DNA of 64,000 bases from Rhodocyclaceae bacterium (GTDB taxonomy: Bacteria > Pseudomonadota > Gammaproteobacteria > Burkholderiales > Rhodocyclaceae): contig JAKLLG010000012.1 in assembly GCA_023150275.1 (NCBI GenBank), forward strand, positions 1 through 64,000, given 5' to 3'. The stretch's first letter is position 1, and every line of letters begins with the position of its first letter. The notes below the pieces were generated by a model. That model made no database searches. It was not told the DNA's origin and worked only from the letters and a program-made list of their open reading frames with translations. The translations under genes and the position numbers were made by a program. Below, in pieces: positions 48,132 to 60,161 of this stretch.

Positions 48132-49373
48132 ATGAACCCGATACCTCGTCGCTTCCTGAAACAGTTCCTGCTGCTTGCTGCCGCCTCACTCAATGCGCTC
48201 GGCGCAGCGGCTGCGGTGTCCGATGACGAGATCCGCGTCGGGCTGCTCGTTGACCTGAATTCGATCTACGCCCACATCACCGGCAAGGGCTCGGTCGAGG
48301 CCGCCCGCATGGCGATCGAGGAGGTCGGCGGCAAAATCGACGGCAAGCCCATCCGCCTCCTCGTCGAGGATCATCAGAACAGCCCCGAGCGGGCCGCCAG
48401 CGTCGCCCATGGCTGGCTTTACGAGCAGGGGGTGGATGTCATAGCCGATGTCGCCGGCTCTCCGGTGGCGCTGGCCGTGCAGGAAGTGAATCGTGCCAGG
48501 GGCGCGGTGGTCTTCTACAACGGCGTGATGACCACCGAGCTGACCGGCGGCAAGTGCGCGGCGACCGGCATCCACTGGATGTACGACGGTCATGCGTTCA
48601 ATACCGTGCTCGGTCGTGAAATGACGCAGGCGGGTTACCGGCGCTGGTACTTCGTGACGGTGAACAACGCCTTTGGCGTCAACGTCGAGAAATCGCTGAG
48701 CGAGATCGTGCGCGCGAGCGGCGGTGATGTCATCGGCGGTGTTCGCCATGCGATGGGCAGCGAGGACCTGTTCTCCGAGCTGCGCGAGGCCTCGCAGGCC
48801 GGTGCGCAGGTCATCGCGCTGGTCAATGCCGGGAAGGATCTGATCCGTGCCGTCCGCGAAAGCGCCGATCTGCTGGCGGTGAGCAAGGGACGTACGGTCA
48901 TCGTCGCGGTGGCGACGGCGCTGAACGATGTCCACGAAATCCGGCCGCAGCTTGCGCAAGGCTTGCACCTCGCGCATTCCTTCTACTGGAACATGGATGC
49001 CGAATCGCGCGCCTGGTCGAAGCGCTTCTTCGAACGCACCGGCGCCATGCCGAGTGATCTGCAGGCCGGGGTGTATTCCTCGCTGACCCACTATTTCAAG
49101 GCAGTGAAGGCGACCGGCAGCGATCACGGGCTGACCGTGGTGCGCAAGATGCGCGAGCTGCCGATTCGCGATCCCATCGTCCGCAACGCGCGCCTGCGCG
49201 AAGACGGGCGCATGGTCCACGACGTGTTCCTGCTCCGCGTGAAGGCGCCGGGCGAAGTCAGGGAGCCGTGGGATTACCTGGAAATCATGCGCAGCGTGCC
49301 CGGTGACCGGGCTTTCCGCGCGCAGGCCGATGGCGGTTGCCCGCTGGTCTCGGGAGCTGCGTCAGGCAAGTAG
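48132..49373 (+). CDS. periplasmic binding protein (branched-chain amino acid type), sensor-associated
   Basis: A 413-residue type I periplasmic binding protein (Peripla_BP_6). A Sec signal peptide (FLLLAAASLNALGAAAAV, about residues 11-28) is followed by IRVGLLVDLNSIYAHITGKGSVEAARMAI. No transport genes are near, and it is divergent from a hybrid kinase, suggesting a ligand-presenting role rather than uptake. The ligand is unknown. It overlaps the convergent patatin-like gene by 12 nt. Confidence 0.82.
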   Translation: MNPIPRRFLKQFLLLAAASLNALGAAAAVSDDEIRVGLLVDLNSIYAHITGKGSVEAARMAIEEVGGKIDGKPIRLLVEDHQNSPERAASVAHGWLYEQGVDVIADVAGSPVALAVQEVNRARGAVVFYNGVMTTELTGGKCAATGIHWMYDGHAFNTVLGREMTQAGYRRWYFVTVNNAFGVNVEKSLSEIVRASGGDVIGGVRHAMGSEDLFSELREASQAGAQVIALVNAGKDLIRAVRESADLLAVSKGRTVIVAVATALNDVHEIRPQLAQGLHLAHSFYWNMDAESRAWSKRFFERTGAMPSDLQAGVYSSLTHYFKAVKATGSDHGLTVVRKMRELPIRDPIVRNARLREDGRMVHDVFLLRVKAPGEVREPWDYLEIMRSVPGDRAFRAQADGGCPLVSGAASGK

Positions 49374-50387
49374 GGTGCTGCCTTCGCCGGCGAGGTAGGC
49401 ACGTGCCGATTCCTCGCCGATGTGGAACAGGGTTTCGAGATTCGAGCGCGACCAGTCCAGCGCATAGGGCAGGTGCTCCTCGGGAATCGCGAAGGGCATC
49501 TGGAACAACTCGCGCTCCGGATCATGGTTGTACAGCGCCTTGAACAGCTTGGTATCGTCCTGTGCGATGGCCACCGTCGGCACGATGATCGACAGCAGCC
49601 AGGCATCGTAAAGGTCGCGCGGGGCGCGCATCAGCGCATCGGCGCCGAGCACGTCGAAGACGACGATGCGCGTCACCTCCGGTTCGTGTTCCACGAGCGC
49701 CTTGTAGTTCAGACAGTCGTGCGCGGCCCCCTCGTAGTAGAGGCATTCCTTGTCCGTATCCGGGTCGCGGATCGGGAAGGGTGGGTAGAGGAAGGGGTAG
49801 GCCAGCGCGGCGCGGCAGTGGTCGGCGGTGATCACCTCGCGCCTGAAATTCTGCATGCGTCGCTCGGTGATGTTGTAGGCGTTTACGTAGAACCCGGTGG
49901 GTGATGCGCGCAAGGCATCGAAATCGACGGTTTCTTCGAGAAACGGCACGCTGGCACAGAGGCCGAGGCTTTTCGGGCTGAGGTCGGTCGGGCAGGCGCT
50001 GGCAACGAGCAGCTTCATCCAGTCGCCGAACAGCTTCGCCATCGCCGAATCGCCGTACTGCTGCTCCAGTGCCTGCGCCATCGGATTGGCGGCCACCAGC
50101 GCGCGGAAGGCGTCCGCGACGGCGCCTGGTTTCTGGAAGACCTTGTAGTTGACCGGGTAGTGATCGTAGATGGCATCGGCGATACCCATCTCGATCGTCG
50201 AGCGCAGCGCCTGCGCCGGCGTCAGACCTCGACCCGGCGCGAGGTAGAGCAGGCCGATCAAAGCGCCAGCACCGGCGGTCGAGATCACGTCGAAATGGAC
50301 ACCAGCCTCGGCGAAGACCGAGAGTGCCCCGGACATCAGCGTTGCATTCGGGGCGCCGCCGCCCAGCACCAGTGCAGTCTTTCCCAT
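49362..50387 (-). CDS. patatin-like protein lacking the catalytic Ser and Asp
   Basis: A 341-residue member of the patatin fold: an oxyanion-type glycine loop LVLGGGAPNATLMSGAL, then VISTAGAGALIGLLY where phospholipases have GTSAG. In the best alignment the nucleophile position (39) is Gly. The D-G-G/A motif is also changed (YYEGAAHD). It is therefore probably not an active phospholipase, perhaps a lipid-binding or scaffold protein. It lies 28 bp after mfd on the same strand. Confidence 0.78.
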   Translation of the reverse strand: MGKTALVLGGGAPNATLMSGALSVFAEAGVHFDVISTAGAGALIGLLYLAPGRGLTPAQALRSTIEMGIADAIYDHYPVNYKVFQKPGAVADAFRALVAANPMAQALEQQYGDSAMAKLFGDWMKLLVASACPTDLSPKSLGLCASVPFLEETVDFDALRASPTGFYVNAYNITERRMQNFRREVITADHCRAALAYPFLYPPFPIRDPDTDKECLYYEGAAHDCLNYKALVEHEPEVTRIVVFDVLGADALMRAPRDLYDAWLLSIIVPTVAIAQDDTKLFKALYNHDPERELFQMPFAIPEEHLPYALDWSRSNLETLFHIGEESARAYLAGEGSTLLA

Positions 50388-50415
50388 GGCTCACTCCTTG
50401 AAGGGAACGACGGGT

Positions 50416-53400
50416 TCAGCCGGCGAGTTGCTTGAACAGCTCCTTGATCGCCGCGACCTTGTCGTTCAGGGTCGGTGAATGACGGGAGAATAGCAGCTTG
50501 TCCTGCCCGGCGAGCCGGTAGCTGCGATTTTTCTGGATCAGGTTGATGATGCGGATCGGCTCGATCGGCGCTTGCTTCGCGAAATCGGCGCTGAACTGGA
50601 CGACGATCTGCTCGCTCGTCGCGTCGAGCTTGCCGACGCAGTACGGCTTCACCAGCAGGCGCACGCGGTGCGTCGCGAGCAGCGACTGGGCCTGCGGCGG
50701 CAGTTCGCCGAAGCGGTCGATCAGCTCTTCCTGCAGGTCGTCGATGTCCTCGGTCCTGTCGCAGTTGGCGAGCCGCTTGTAGAGCGAGAGCCGCTCGTGC
50801 ACATCCGGCGCGTAGTCGTTCGGCAGCAGCGCCGGCGTGTGCAGGTTGATCTCGGTGGCGATGCCGAGCGGTTGCGTCAGATCCGGCTCCTTGCCCTGCT
50901 TCAGTGAAGCGACGGCGCGGTTGAGCATCTCGGTAAACAGGTTGAAGCCGACTTCCTGCATCTCGCCCGACTGGTTGTCGCCGAGCACCTCGCCGGCACC
51001 GCGGATCTCCAGGTCGTGCATCGCCAGGTAGAAGCCGGAACCGAGTTCCTCCATGTGCTGGATCGCCTCCAGCCGCTGCTTCGCCTGCTTGGTCAGGCCC
51101 GAATTTTCCCCGATGCCGTCGTTGGTGAGCAGATAGGCGTAGGCCTGATGGTGCGAACGGCCGACGCGGCCGCGCAGCTGGTGCAATTGCGCCAGCCCGA
51201 ACTTCTCGGCGCGGTTGATCAGGATGGTGTTGGCGTGCGGATTGTCGATGCCGGTCTCGATGATCGTCGTGCACAGCAGCAGGTTGGCGCGCTGCTGCGT
51301 GAAGTCGCGCATCACGCGTTCCAGCTCGCGTTCGTTCATCTGGCCGTGGCCGACGACGATGCGCGCTTCCGGCAGCAGCTTGGTCAGCTTCTCGCGCATG
51401 TTCTCGATGGTGTCGACCTCGTTGTGCAGGAAGTACACCTGGCCGCCGCGCTTCATCTCGCGCAGCACGGCCTCGCGGATGATGCCGTCCGAGAGCCGGG
51501 TGACGAAGGTCTTGATCGCCAGCCGCTTCTGCGGTGCGGTGGCGATGACCGAGAAGTCGCGCAGGCCTTCGAGCGACATCGCCAGCGTGCGCGGGATCGG
51601 CGTCGCGGTCAGCGTCAGCACGTCGACCTCGGCGCGCAGCGATTTCAGCGCCTCCTTCTGGCGCACGCCGAAGCGGTGCTCCTCGTCGATGATGACGAGG
51701 CCCAGCCGGTCGAAGCGCATCTCCTTCGACAGCAGCTTGTGCGTGCCGATGATGATGTCGAGCTTGCCTTCGGCCAGCTCCTTCATCGCCTGCGTGCTTT
51801 CCTTCGCCGTCTTGAAGCGGGAGAGCTCGGCGATGCGCACCGGCCAATCGGCAAAGCGGTCGCAGAAGGTCTGGTAATGCTGCTCGCAGAGCAGGGTGGT
51901 GGGGCACAGCACGGCCACCTGCTTGCCGCCGGCCACCGCGCAGAAAGCGGCGCGCAGCGCCACCTCGGTCTTGCCGAAGCCGACGTCGCCGCAAACGAGA
52001 CGGTCCATCGGCTTGCCTGACTTCATGTCCTCGATCACGGCGGCGATGGCGCTCGCCTGATCGGCCGTTTCCTCGAAGCCGAACCCGTCGGCGAAGGCAT
52101 CGTAGTCGTGTGGCTTGAAGTCGAAGGCGTGGCCCTGCCGCGCGGCGCGGCTGGCGTAGAGGGCGAGCAGTTCGGCGGCGGTGTCGCGTGCCTGCTGGGC
52201 CGCCTTGCGCTTGGCCTTCTCCCATTGCTGCGAGCCGAGCGCATGCAAGGGCGCCGCATCCGGCTCGCTGCCCGAGTAGCGCGAGATGACGTGCAGCTGC
52301 GAGACCGGCACGTAGAGCTTGGCCTCGTTGGCATAGTGCAGTTCGAGGAACTCGGTGTCGCCCTCGCCGAGGTTCATGTGGATCAGGCCCTGGTAGCGCC
52401 CGATGCCGTGCTGCTCGTGCACCACCGGATCGCCGACCTTGAGTTCGGTGAGGTCGCGCAGCCAGTTGTCGAAGGAGGCCTTGCGCTGGGCTTCGCGCGC
52501 CGAGCGGCGGGCGCGTGCCGACGGGCTGCCGGCGAACAGTTCGGCCTCGGTGACGAAGGCGATCTTGTCGAGCAGGAAGCCGGCGAAGAGCGGCGCAACG
52601 CCGAGGCCCAGCGGCGGACCGTCGGCGAGGAAGGCGAGCGGATTGGCGACGGCCGCGGGCTTCAGGCCGTATTCGGCGAGCAATTCGGCCAGCGTCTCGC
52701 GGCGGCCCGCCGATTCGGCCAACAGGAAGACCCGGCCGGGATAACTGTCGAGGAAGGCCTTCAACGCCTTCAGCGGGTCGTCGGCGCGGCGGTCGACGGC
52801 GATCGGCGGCAGCGGTCGCGCCGGGCCGCCTTCAGCGCCGGCGGCACCGGGCAGGTCGAGGCGCCCGTGCGGTTTGGCGGCAACGAAGAACTGTTCCTCG
52901 GCCAGAAACAGTTCGCCGGGCGGCAGCAGCGGCCGCGTGCGGTCGCCGTCGAGCATGCGGTAGCGCGATTCGGTGTCCTGCCAGAAGGCGCGGATCGCGG
53001 CGTGCACGTCGCCGTGCAGGCAGAGCACCGCATCTTGCGGCAGGTAGTCGAACAGCGTCGCCGTCTCCTCGAAGAACAGCGGCAGCCAGTATTCGATGCC
53101 GGCCGACGGCGTGCCGGCGGAAATGTCGCGGTAGATGCCGGATTTGGCCGGGTCGCCCTCGAAGACTTCGCGGAAGCGTTGACGGAAGCGCGTACGGCCG
53201 GCGTCGTCCGTCGGAAACTCGCGTGCCGGCAGCAGGCGAATCTCCGGCACCGGGTAGAGGGTGCGCTGGCTGTCGACGTCGAAGGTCTTGATGCTTTCCA
53301 CCTCGTCGCCAAAGAGATCGAGGCGGTAGGGGAGCGGCGAGCCCATCGGGAAAAGATCGATCAGGCCGCCGCGCACCGAGTATTCGCCGGGCGAGACGAC

Positions 53401-53859
53401 CTGCGTCACGTGCGCATAGCCGGCGGTGGCCATCTGCGCCTTCAGCTTCTCCGCGTCGAGTTTTTCGCCCTGCTTCAGGAAAAAGGTGCGCGCCGCGAGC
53501 CAGGCCGGCGGCGCCATGCGATAGAGCGCGGTACTTGCCGGCAGCAGCAGGATGTCGCAGTCGCCGCGCGAGACGGCATGGAGCGTCGCCAGCCGTTCGG
53601 AAATCAGGTCGTGGTGCGGCGAAAAGCTGTCGTAGGGCAGGGTTTCCCAATCGGGCAGCAGGCGCACGCGCAGTTGCGGTGCGAACCACGGTATTTCTTC
53701 GAGCAGGCGCTGGGCGTCGCCGGGGGCGGCGGTCAGGACGACGTGCGGCCGCTTGCCGGCAGCGAGCGTGGCGAGCGCGAGGGCATCGCCGGCACCGGCG
53801 AGCGGCGGCAGCGCCAGACGCTGGCCGGCGGCGGGAAGCGGGGGAAGGGGCAGGTACAT
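50416..53859 (-). CDS. mfd: transcription-repair coupling factor Mfd
   Basis: An 1147-residue translocase that removes stalled RNA polymerase and recruits UvrA. The N-terminal UvrB-like module, the RNA-polymerase-interacting domain ([16 protein letters not shown]), and RecG-like helicase motifs [33 protein letters not shown] and [12 protein letters not shown] are followed by the TRCF C-terminal domain. Of normal length and intact. Confidence 0.97.
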   Translation of the reverse strand: MYLPLPPLPAAGQRLALPPLAGAGDALALATLAAGKRPHVVLTAAPGDAQRLLEEIPWFAPQLRVRLLPDWETLPYDSFSPHHDLISERLATLHAVSRGDCDILLLPASTALYRMAPPAWLAARTFFLKQGEKLDAEKLKAQMATAGYAHVTQVVSPGEYSVRGGLIDLFPMGSPLPYRLDLFGDEVESIKTFDVDSQRTLYPVPEIRLLPAREFPTDDAGRTRFRQRFREVFEGDPAKSGIYRDISAGTPSAGIEYWLPLFFEETATLFDYLPQDAVLCLHGDVHAAIRAFWQDTESRYRMLDGDRTRPLLPPGELFLAEEQFFVAAKPHGRLDLPGAAGAEGGPARPLPPIAVDRRADDPLKALKAFLDSYPGRVFLLAESAGRRETLAELLAEYGLKPAAVANPLAFLADGPPLGLGVAPLFAGFLLDKIAFVTEAELFAGSPSARARRSAREAQRKASFDNWLRDLTELKVGDPVVHEQHGIGRYQGLIHMNLGEGDTEFLELHYANEAKLYVPVSQLHVISRYSGSEPDAAPLHALGSQQWEKAKRKAAQQARDTAAELLALYASRAARQGHAFDFKPHDYDAFADGFGFEETADQASAIAAVIEDMKSGKPMDRLVCGDVGFGKTEVALRAAFCAVAGGKQVAVLCPTTLLCEQHYQTFCDRFADWPVRIAELSRFKTAKESTQAMKELAEGKLDIIIGTHKLLSKEMRFDRLGLVIIDEEHRFGVRQKEALKSLRAEVDVLTLTATPIPRTLAMSLEGLRDFSVIATAPQKRLAIKTFVTRLSDGIIREAVLREMKRGGQVYFLHNEVDTIENMREKLTKLLPEARIVVGHGQMNERELERVMRDFTQQRANLLLCTTIIETGIDNPHANTILINRAEKFGLAQLHQLRGRVGRSHHQAYAYLLTNDGIGENSGLTKQAKQRLEAIQHMEELGSGFYLAMHDLEIRGAGEVLGDNQSGEMQEVGFNLFTEMLNRAVASLKQGKEPDLTQPLGIATEINLHTPALLPNDYAPDVHERLSLYKRLANCDRTEDIDDLQEELIDRFGELPPQAQSLLATHRVRLLVKPYCVGKLDATSEQIVVQFSADFAKQAPIEPIRIINLIQKNRSYRLAGQDKLLFSRHSPTLNDKVAAIKELFKQLAG

Positions 53860-54120
53860 CGAAAGGTTCAGTGCGGTCGGGTTGCGATTATAGCGGGTCC
53901 ACCGGACTCCCCCGAAGCTGGAGCCTGCCCTGCGCGTGCTTTCGCGCGCGGGCCCGCGCCTGTGTCAGGAATGTCTCGACTTTGGGCGATGGAGTTGGCA
54001 TCATCGTATGCCAATTGGAAACCACTTGCGCTACAGGATGGTGCTGATCCGCATGTCGCCGCGAACCTCATCGTTAGCCGTTTTTCGCCATGCATCACCT
54101 GTGCCGGACGGTGCCGGACG

Positions 54121-56889
54121 ATGAGTCGTCGCGAGCTGAGTCTACTGCGCAGCCTGCGTTTCCGCATCTTTGCGGGGCTGGTGCTGGCGGTCTGGCTCGT
54201 CATCAGTCTGTATGCCTGGGCGCTCATCTCCCATCGGCACAAGCAGCTGGAGGAATCGTTGCAGGAGCGGGTGAATCGCATCGCGACGCTGATTTCCGGC
54301 GCGCTTGTGCGGCCCATGTACGATCTCAATGCACTTGCCGTCGAAAGTACGGTCGCTGCCGTTGGTGCCGATACCGATACGGTTTCTGTCAGCGTCGTCG
54401 ATCACGAAGGCATCGAGATCGCCGCTGCCGGCGCGCCCCGCTATGACGCTGCGACGGTGGCGACGGCCAGTCGCCGGATCGTCTTTCGCGACAATGAGCG
54501 CGTCATCGAACTGGGCCGGGTCACGCTCGCCCTGTCACGCGCCCCGCTGGACAAGGAACTGCACACACTGGTCTTCAATTCGCTGATTGTCAGTGCGTTG
54601 CTTGCGATGGCGCTCGCCCTGGCCATCTTCCTGATGTTCCGCCGCCTCTCGCGACCGTTCCGCGACATCCTCTCCGCAATGGACCGGCTCGAACGCGGCG
54701 AAACCAACATCGCACTTTCGGGATTGCGCAGGGAAGATGAAATCGGTCGCATCTCCGAGGCGATCCTGCGCTTTCGCGATGCGATCGTCAGCCGGCGCAT
54801 TGCGGAGGACGAGACGCGGGCGCTGCTCGCCGAAAAGAATGCGATGCTGAACAACATGCTGGTCGGCATCCTCGTCACGCACCAGCGCCTCGTGGTCTCC
54901 TGCAATTCGCGTCTGGAACAGATCTTCGGCTATGGTGCGGGCGAGTTGACCGGGAAAACCACGCGCATACTGTTCGACTCGGACGAGACCTTCGACCGCG
55001 TGGGGTATCAGGCGCGTTTGTCGATCGCGCAGGACAACAGCTATTCCGAGGAGTTGTTGCTGCGGCGCAAGGATGGCAGCCTCTTTCCCGCGGCAATCAC
55101 CGGCCGTGCCGTGAATCCGGCTGACGCGGATGGAACCCGCACCTGGATCATCGCCGACATTACCGAGCAGCGGCGGGCGCAGGAGGAAGTCCTGCGCTAT
55201 CGACACCACCTCGAGACGCTGGTTTCCGAACGTACGGCGGAGCTGCAGAAGGCGCGCGAGGAGGCCGATCTCGCCAACCAGGCAAAGGGCAGCTTCCTGG
55301 CCGCGATGAGCCACGAGATCCGCACCCCGATGAACGCAATCATCGGCATGTCCGGGCTGGCGATGAAGAGCGGACTGACAGCACACCAGCTCGAATATGT
55401 GCGCAAGATCAACGTATCGGCGCGCCTGCTGCTCGGGATCATCAACGACATCCTCGATATTTCGAAGATCGAATCCGGTCGGCTCCAGCTTGAGGAAACC
55501 GGCTTCAACCTGCGCACGACGATGGAAAGCGTCGCCACCTTCGTTTCCCAGCTGGCGATCGAGAAGGGGCTTGGCTTCTCGTTCAAGGTAGCCGACGACG
55601 TGCCCAACTACCTGATCGGCGATCCGCTGCGCCTGACGCAGATCCTCACCAACCTGGCCGGCAACGCAGTCAAGTTCACCAAGACCGGTGGCGTTGAAAT
55701 CCGATGCGGACGCGAGGTGGACAAGCGCCTCGATGCGGGCGCAACGGATGATCCGCCCTTGGTATTGCTCCACTTCCGGGTCATCGACAGTGGAATTGGG
55801 CTCACCGATGCCCAGCAGGCGAAGCTTTTCCAGCCGTTCACGCAGGCCGATGCCTCCACGGCGCGCAAGTATGGCGGCACCGGCCTCGGGTTGGCGATCT
55901 CGCGTCAGCTGGTCGGCATGATGGGCGGGCGGATCTCGGTGGAAAGTACCTTCGGTCAAGGCAGCACCTTCCATTGCACGGTGCCGATGCGCATTGCCGA
56001 CAGGACATGGACGGAGCGCCTGTCGGCGCTGTCGCAGGCCATGCCGGCTGGCGATATTCCCCTGTTTCCTGCCGGCACCAGCGTCCTTCTTGCCGAGGAC
56101 AATCGGTTCAATCAGGAGATGGTGCTCGAACTGCTCGGCGAAGTCGGTATCGCCGTCGATATCGTCGAGAACGGCGAGGAGGCGTTGCAGCGCCTGCGTC
56201 TGCGCGACTACGATCTCGTCCTGATGGACATGATGATGCCGGGCATGGACGGCCTCGAAGCGACGCGACGGATTCGCGAGGAGCCGCGCTGGCACCCGCT
56301 TCCGGTCGTTGCATTGACCGCCAACGCGGGGCTCGAAGACCGGCAGCGCTGCCTGGCGGCGGGCATGAACGACGTGCTCACCAAGCCCTTCGAGTCTGCC
56401 GATCTGTACCGGCTCGTACGCAAGCATGTGCAGAGGCAGTTGGCCCCGCTACCGGCAACTCCGGTGTCGCCGCCATCGACCCCGGGGGGGGATCAGGGGC
56501 AGCCCGTGCCCGCCGCGGATAGCGCCTCCAGCCTGCCAGAACTGCCGGGCATCGACACCGTCCTCCTGTTGCAGCGCATGCGCGGTCGCATCAGCAGTGC
56601 GCAGCGTTTGCTCGGAATCTTCAACACGCAGTACGCCGATGGTGCAACGCGAATCCGCGCACTGCAGGCCGCCACCGATTATGCCGAACTGTATCGCTTC
56701 GCCCATACCCTGAAGGGCGCGGCCGGCGGGCTTGCCGCGTGCGAACTGCAGCAGGCGGCCATGCGACTCGAAAACGCTGCGCGCGAATGCGCGGAGCAGC
56801 GCGGCGACAGTGCTGCGGTCGCCGATGCGATCGAGCAACTGTTGCCATCGCTGGCACGCGTTGTCGACGGCCTCAGTCAGTCAGCTTGA
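54121..56889 (+). CDS. hybrid sensor histidine kinase (HAMP-PAS-HisKA-REC-HPt)
   Basis: A 922-residue membrane sensor. Transmembrane helices lie at about 15-36 and 153-172, enclosing a periplasmic sensor region of about 115 residues. HAMP (about 175-230), PAS (about 240-360), HisKA with [13 protein letters not shown], HATPase, REC ([11 protein letters not shown]) and an HPt domain with [12 protein letters not shown] follow, an ArcB/BarA-like phosphorelay layout. The start at 54121 gives a normal short cytoplasmic N-terminus but has no clear ribosome-binding site. Signal and target are unknown. It ends 17 nt inside the convergent hydrolase-like gene. Confidence 0.87.
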   Translation: MSRRELSLLRSLRFRIFAGLVLAVWLVISLYAWALISHRHKQLEESLQERVNRIATLISGALVRPMYDLNALAVESTVAAVGADTDTVSVSVVDHEGIEIAAAGAPRYDAATVATASRRIVFRDNERVIELGRVTLALSRAPLDKELHTLVFNSLIVSALLAMALALAIFLMFRRLSRPFRDILSAMDRLERGETNIALSGLRREDEIGRISEAILRFRDAIVSRRIAEDETRALLAEKNAMLNNMLVGILVTHQRLVVSCNSRLEQIFGYGAGELTGKTTRILFDSDETFDRVGYQARLSIAQDNSYSEELLLRRKDGSLFPAAITGRAVNPADADGTRTWIIADITEQRRAQEEVLRYRHHLETLVSERTAELQKAREEADLANQAKGSFLAAMSHEIRTPMNAIIGMSGLAMKSGLTAHQLEYVRKINVSARLLLGIINDILDISKIESGRLQLEETGFNLRTTMESVATFVSQLAIEKGLGFSFKVADDVPNYLIGDPLRLTQILTNLAGNAVKFTKTGGVEIRCGREVDKRLDAGATDDPPLVLLHFRVIDSGIGLTDAQQAKLFQPFTQADASTARKYGGTGLGLAISRQLVGMMGGRISVESTFGQGSTFHCTVPMRIADRTWTERLSALSQAMPAGDIPLFPAGTSVLLAEDNRFNQEMVLELLGEVGIAVDIVENGEEALQRLRLRDYDLVLMDMMMPGMDGLEATRRIREEPRWHPLPVVALTANAGLEDRQRCLAAGMNDVLTKPFESADLYRLVRKHVQRQLAPLPATPVSPPSTPGGDQGQPVPAADSASSLPELPGIDTVLLLQRMRGRISSAQRLLGIFNTQYADGATRIRALQAATDYAELYRFAHTLKGAAGGLAACELQQAAMRLENAARECAEQRGDSAAVADAIEQLLPSLARVVDGLSQSA

Positions 56890-57580
56890 CGCTGGTGTTG
56901 CCGCCCATCCGCCGGGCAATCCAGTGTGCAACGCGTTCCATTGCCACGCTCGCCTGCTCGGGCGGTGCCTGTGGCTCGCTTTCGACACTGACGGCGATAT
57001 GGGCGCGGGCACGGCGCAGGTTTTCCGCTGCAGCGACATCGTCTGCCGCCAGCAGCATCAGCAGCGGCGCGCGCAGGGTGCGCAGATACTGCAGGCCTGC
57101 AAGATCGACGAGTCCGCCCTGGCAGACGAGGGCGTGTATCACCTGATCGCGGATCGCCGCGGTGCGAACCGCCACCGGCGTCGTATCACCCGCCGCGACC
57201 AGGGCAATCGGCAGCACGGGAATCACCTCGCCATCCATCATCCGCCCCAGCTGGGCGATGACCGCCAGCAGATGCTCGGTCAGTAGCGGCAGATGCGTTC
57301 CCGCGTCGGGGTAATGCGCCGCGGCAGGCGGCAGCAGGTCGATTTCCAGCGTCGCCAGCGAAACGCGATGCAAGGCACTGCGCATCTCGCCGTACCCGGC
57401 AAGCTCCTTGCTGCCGCTTGCGGCAACGAAGATGGTCAATCCGGTCGGCAGCGGCGGCACCAGCAATTCGCCATGCAGCGTTTGCTGCTGTTCGCGCGGC
57501 GGCAGGCGCCAGGCCTCGGCGTGACTGCCGGAGGATGTCAGCGGTACCTGAAGGGCGATGTGCTGCAGCGGGATGGTCAC
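56873..57580 (-). CDS. degenerate alpha/beta-hydrolase-like protein next to the AmmeMemoRadiSam genes
   Basis: A 235-residue protein that follows the plan of dienelactone-hydrolase-like proteins: [10 protein letters not shown] where the family has a VHGSGS-type loop, [11 protein letters not shown], and the late [13 protein letters not shown] strand. The GxSxG nucleophile elbow is missing ([13 protein letters not shown]), so ordinary hydrolase activity is unlikely. The neighbouring genes on the same strand are the three AmmeMemoRadiSam genes, with a 55-bp gap, so shared transcription is likely. The assignment to the fold is moderate. Confidence 0.6.
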   Translation of the reverse strand: MTIPLQHIALQVPLTSSGSHAEAWRLPPREQQQTLHGELLVPPLPTGLTIFVAASGSKELAGYGEMRSALHRVSLATLEIDLLPPAAAHYPDAGTHLPLLTEHLLAVIAQLGRMMDGEVIPVLPIALVAAGDTTPVAVRTAAIRDQVIHALVCQGGLVDLAGLQYLRTLRAPLLMLLAADDVAAAENLRRARAHIAVSVESEPQAPPEQASVAMERVAHWIARRMGGNTSVKLTD

Positions 57581-57635
57581 TGGCGCACCTTTTCCCCAGC
57601 ACCCTTCCCGGGGGAAGGGACGTTTCGCTGCCGGT

Positions 57636-58717
<1,082 letters not shown>

Positions 58718-58721
<4 letters not shown>

Positions 58722-59272
58722 GGCGCTTCCTTCCATTTGTCGACCTGATAGACCGCGAGCGCCATTCGCGGACTCCAGTAGTCCGCCGGCAGTCCGGCCT
58801 TCTGCTTGAGATGCGCGACGAACTGGCGTGGTTCGGGAAGCTGCTCCCACACCTGCGGCAGAAAGGTTGCCCGGCTTCCGTCGCAGGTGAGGATCACGCC
58901 GTCGACGCCGGGTCGCAATGCGGCGAGCGCGTCGGCCTCCGTCGCGAAGTTGAGCGGCGTTGCCGGCGTCAGCAGCGATACCTCGACTCGGGTGCGGGAA
59001 AGCTCGTCTGCCGACAGCGGCGGAAAGCGCGGATCACGAAGAGCAGCGGCGCAGGCATTGGCGCGAACGTCGTCGAGCAGTGGGCGCCAGGCTTCCAGAC
59101 TGCCGATGCAGCCGCGCAGGCGGCCGGCCTGCGTCAGCGTCACGAAGGTGGCGCCGGGCCTGTGCAAGGCCTCGCCAGTCGTATCCGGTGCGCGGTGGTC
59201 GAGTCCGAGCGCCTCGCCGATCGCGTGGCGGGCGATGGCCAGCAACTGGCTGCCGAGCGTTGCGTCACTCAT
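58718..59272 (-). CDS. amrA: AmmeMemoRadiSam system protein A (AMMECR1 domain)
   Basis: A 184-residue AMMECR1-domain protein. The hallmark LRGCIGSLE is present, as well as DPRFPPLSADEL and VEVSLLTPATPL. The human AMMECR1 function is also unknown. It lies between amrB (17-bp gap) and amrS (overlap) in one transcription unit. Confidence 0.92.
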
Positions 59273-59289
59273 CGTTCCTCCCCGCCCGT

Positions 59290-60093
59290 TCAGTGTTGTG
59301 CATCATAAAAAGCGAAACCGCCATAGCCGACGACCCGGTGGCGATCCCCGGCTGTGTCGCCGGAATTGCACAGGTCGATCAGCTTGCCTTCGAGTCCGTG
59401 GCGACGCGCGGCGAGCAACATGCCGTTCAGTGGTGTCGCACCACAGGCTTCCTCGTGCGAAATCGCCGGGTCGAAGGCGAGCACCCGGGCGGCGGTTGCA
59501 CCGTCGATTTCCCGGGCCATCGCGTAGGGGAGAAAATGCGAGAGATCGGAACTGATCACGATGCGCGTCTCGTTACCGCCCCAGAGGCGCTCCAGCACTT
59601 CGGCCACCGCTTCCGCCGAGGCGCTGCCGACGGCCAGCGGCAGCAGCCGGAACCGAGGCAGCAGCGTCTGTAGGAAGGGTAGTTGGACTTCCAGCGAGTG
59701 TTCCTGCGCATGGGGCAGGTCGGTTACCTGAACCTGCGGCAGATCCGCGATCAGGGCACAGGCCTCCCGGTCGATCTCCACCGTGCCTAGCGGTGTCGCA
59801 AAGTGCGTTGCCGCCGGCAGCGCCATACCGCGGATGCCGACGCGATGCGTCGGCCCGAGCAGCACGATGCGGCGGATGTTAGCGGCGGCAGGAGCGAGGC
59901 TGGCATAAACACTGGCCGCGACCGCACCGGAATAAACGTAGCCCGCATGCGGAACGACGATCGCCTTGGGCACCGTCACATCATCGCTGCGGCCTGCCGC
60001 ACTGAGCAGCGAGGCGACTGTTTCAGCGAGTACCGCCGGATTTGCCGGGTAGAACGCGCCCGCGACGGCCGGCGCTCGAACAAGAGCATTCAT
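59290..60093 (-). CDS. amrB: AmmeMemoRadiSam system protein B (MEMO1 family)
   Basis: A 267-residue MEMO1 homologue, related to class III extradiol dioxygenases. Candidate metal-site segments are VPHAGYVYSG, LGPTHRVG, HSLEVQLPFLQ, SSDLSHF and the late DLCNSGDTAGD. The start at 60093 is chosen because GGGAGG stands just before it; 60114 is possible. It is the first gene of the amrB-amrA-amrS run. Confidence 0.92.
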   Translation of the reverse strand: MNALVRAPAVAGAFYPANPAVLAETVASLLSAAGRSDDVTVPKAIVVPHAGYVYSGAVAASVYASLAPAAANIRRIVLLGPTHRVGIRGMALPAATHFATPLGTVEIDREACALIADLPQVQVTDLPHAQEHSLEVQLPFLQTLLPRFRLLPLAVGSASAEAVAEVLERLWGGNETRIVISSDLSHFLPYAMAREIDGATAARVLAFDPAISHEEACGATPLNGMLLAARRHGLEGKLIDLCNSGDTAGDRHRVVGYGGFAFYDAQH

Positions 60094-60161
60094 CGCACTA
60101 CCTCCCTCATTCACTATATGCGTCCGCTGGACGCGAGTTCAAGGCGGCGGCACAAACGGTT

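Noticed and set aside
54535-56427. A 630-codon frame opposite the second hybrid kinase
   Set aside because: Shadow of a gene with clear kinase motifs on the other strand.
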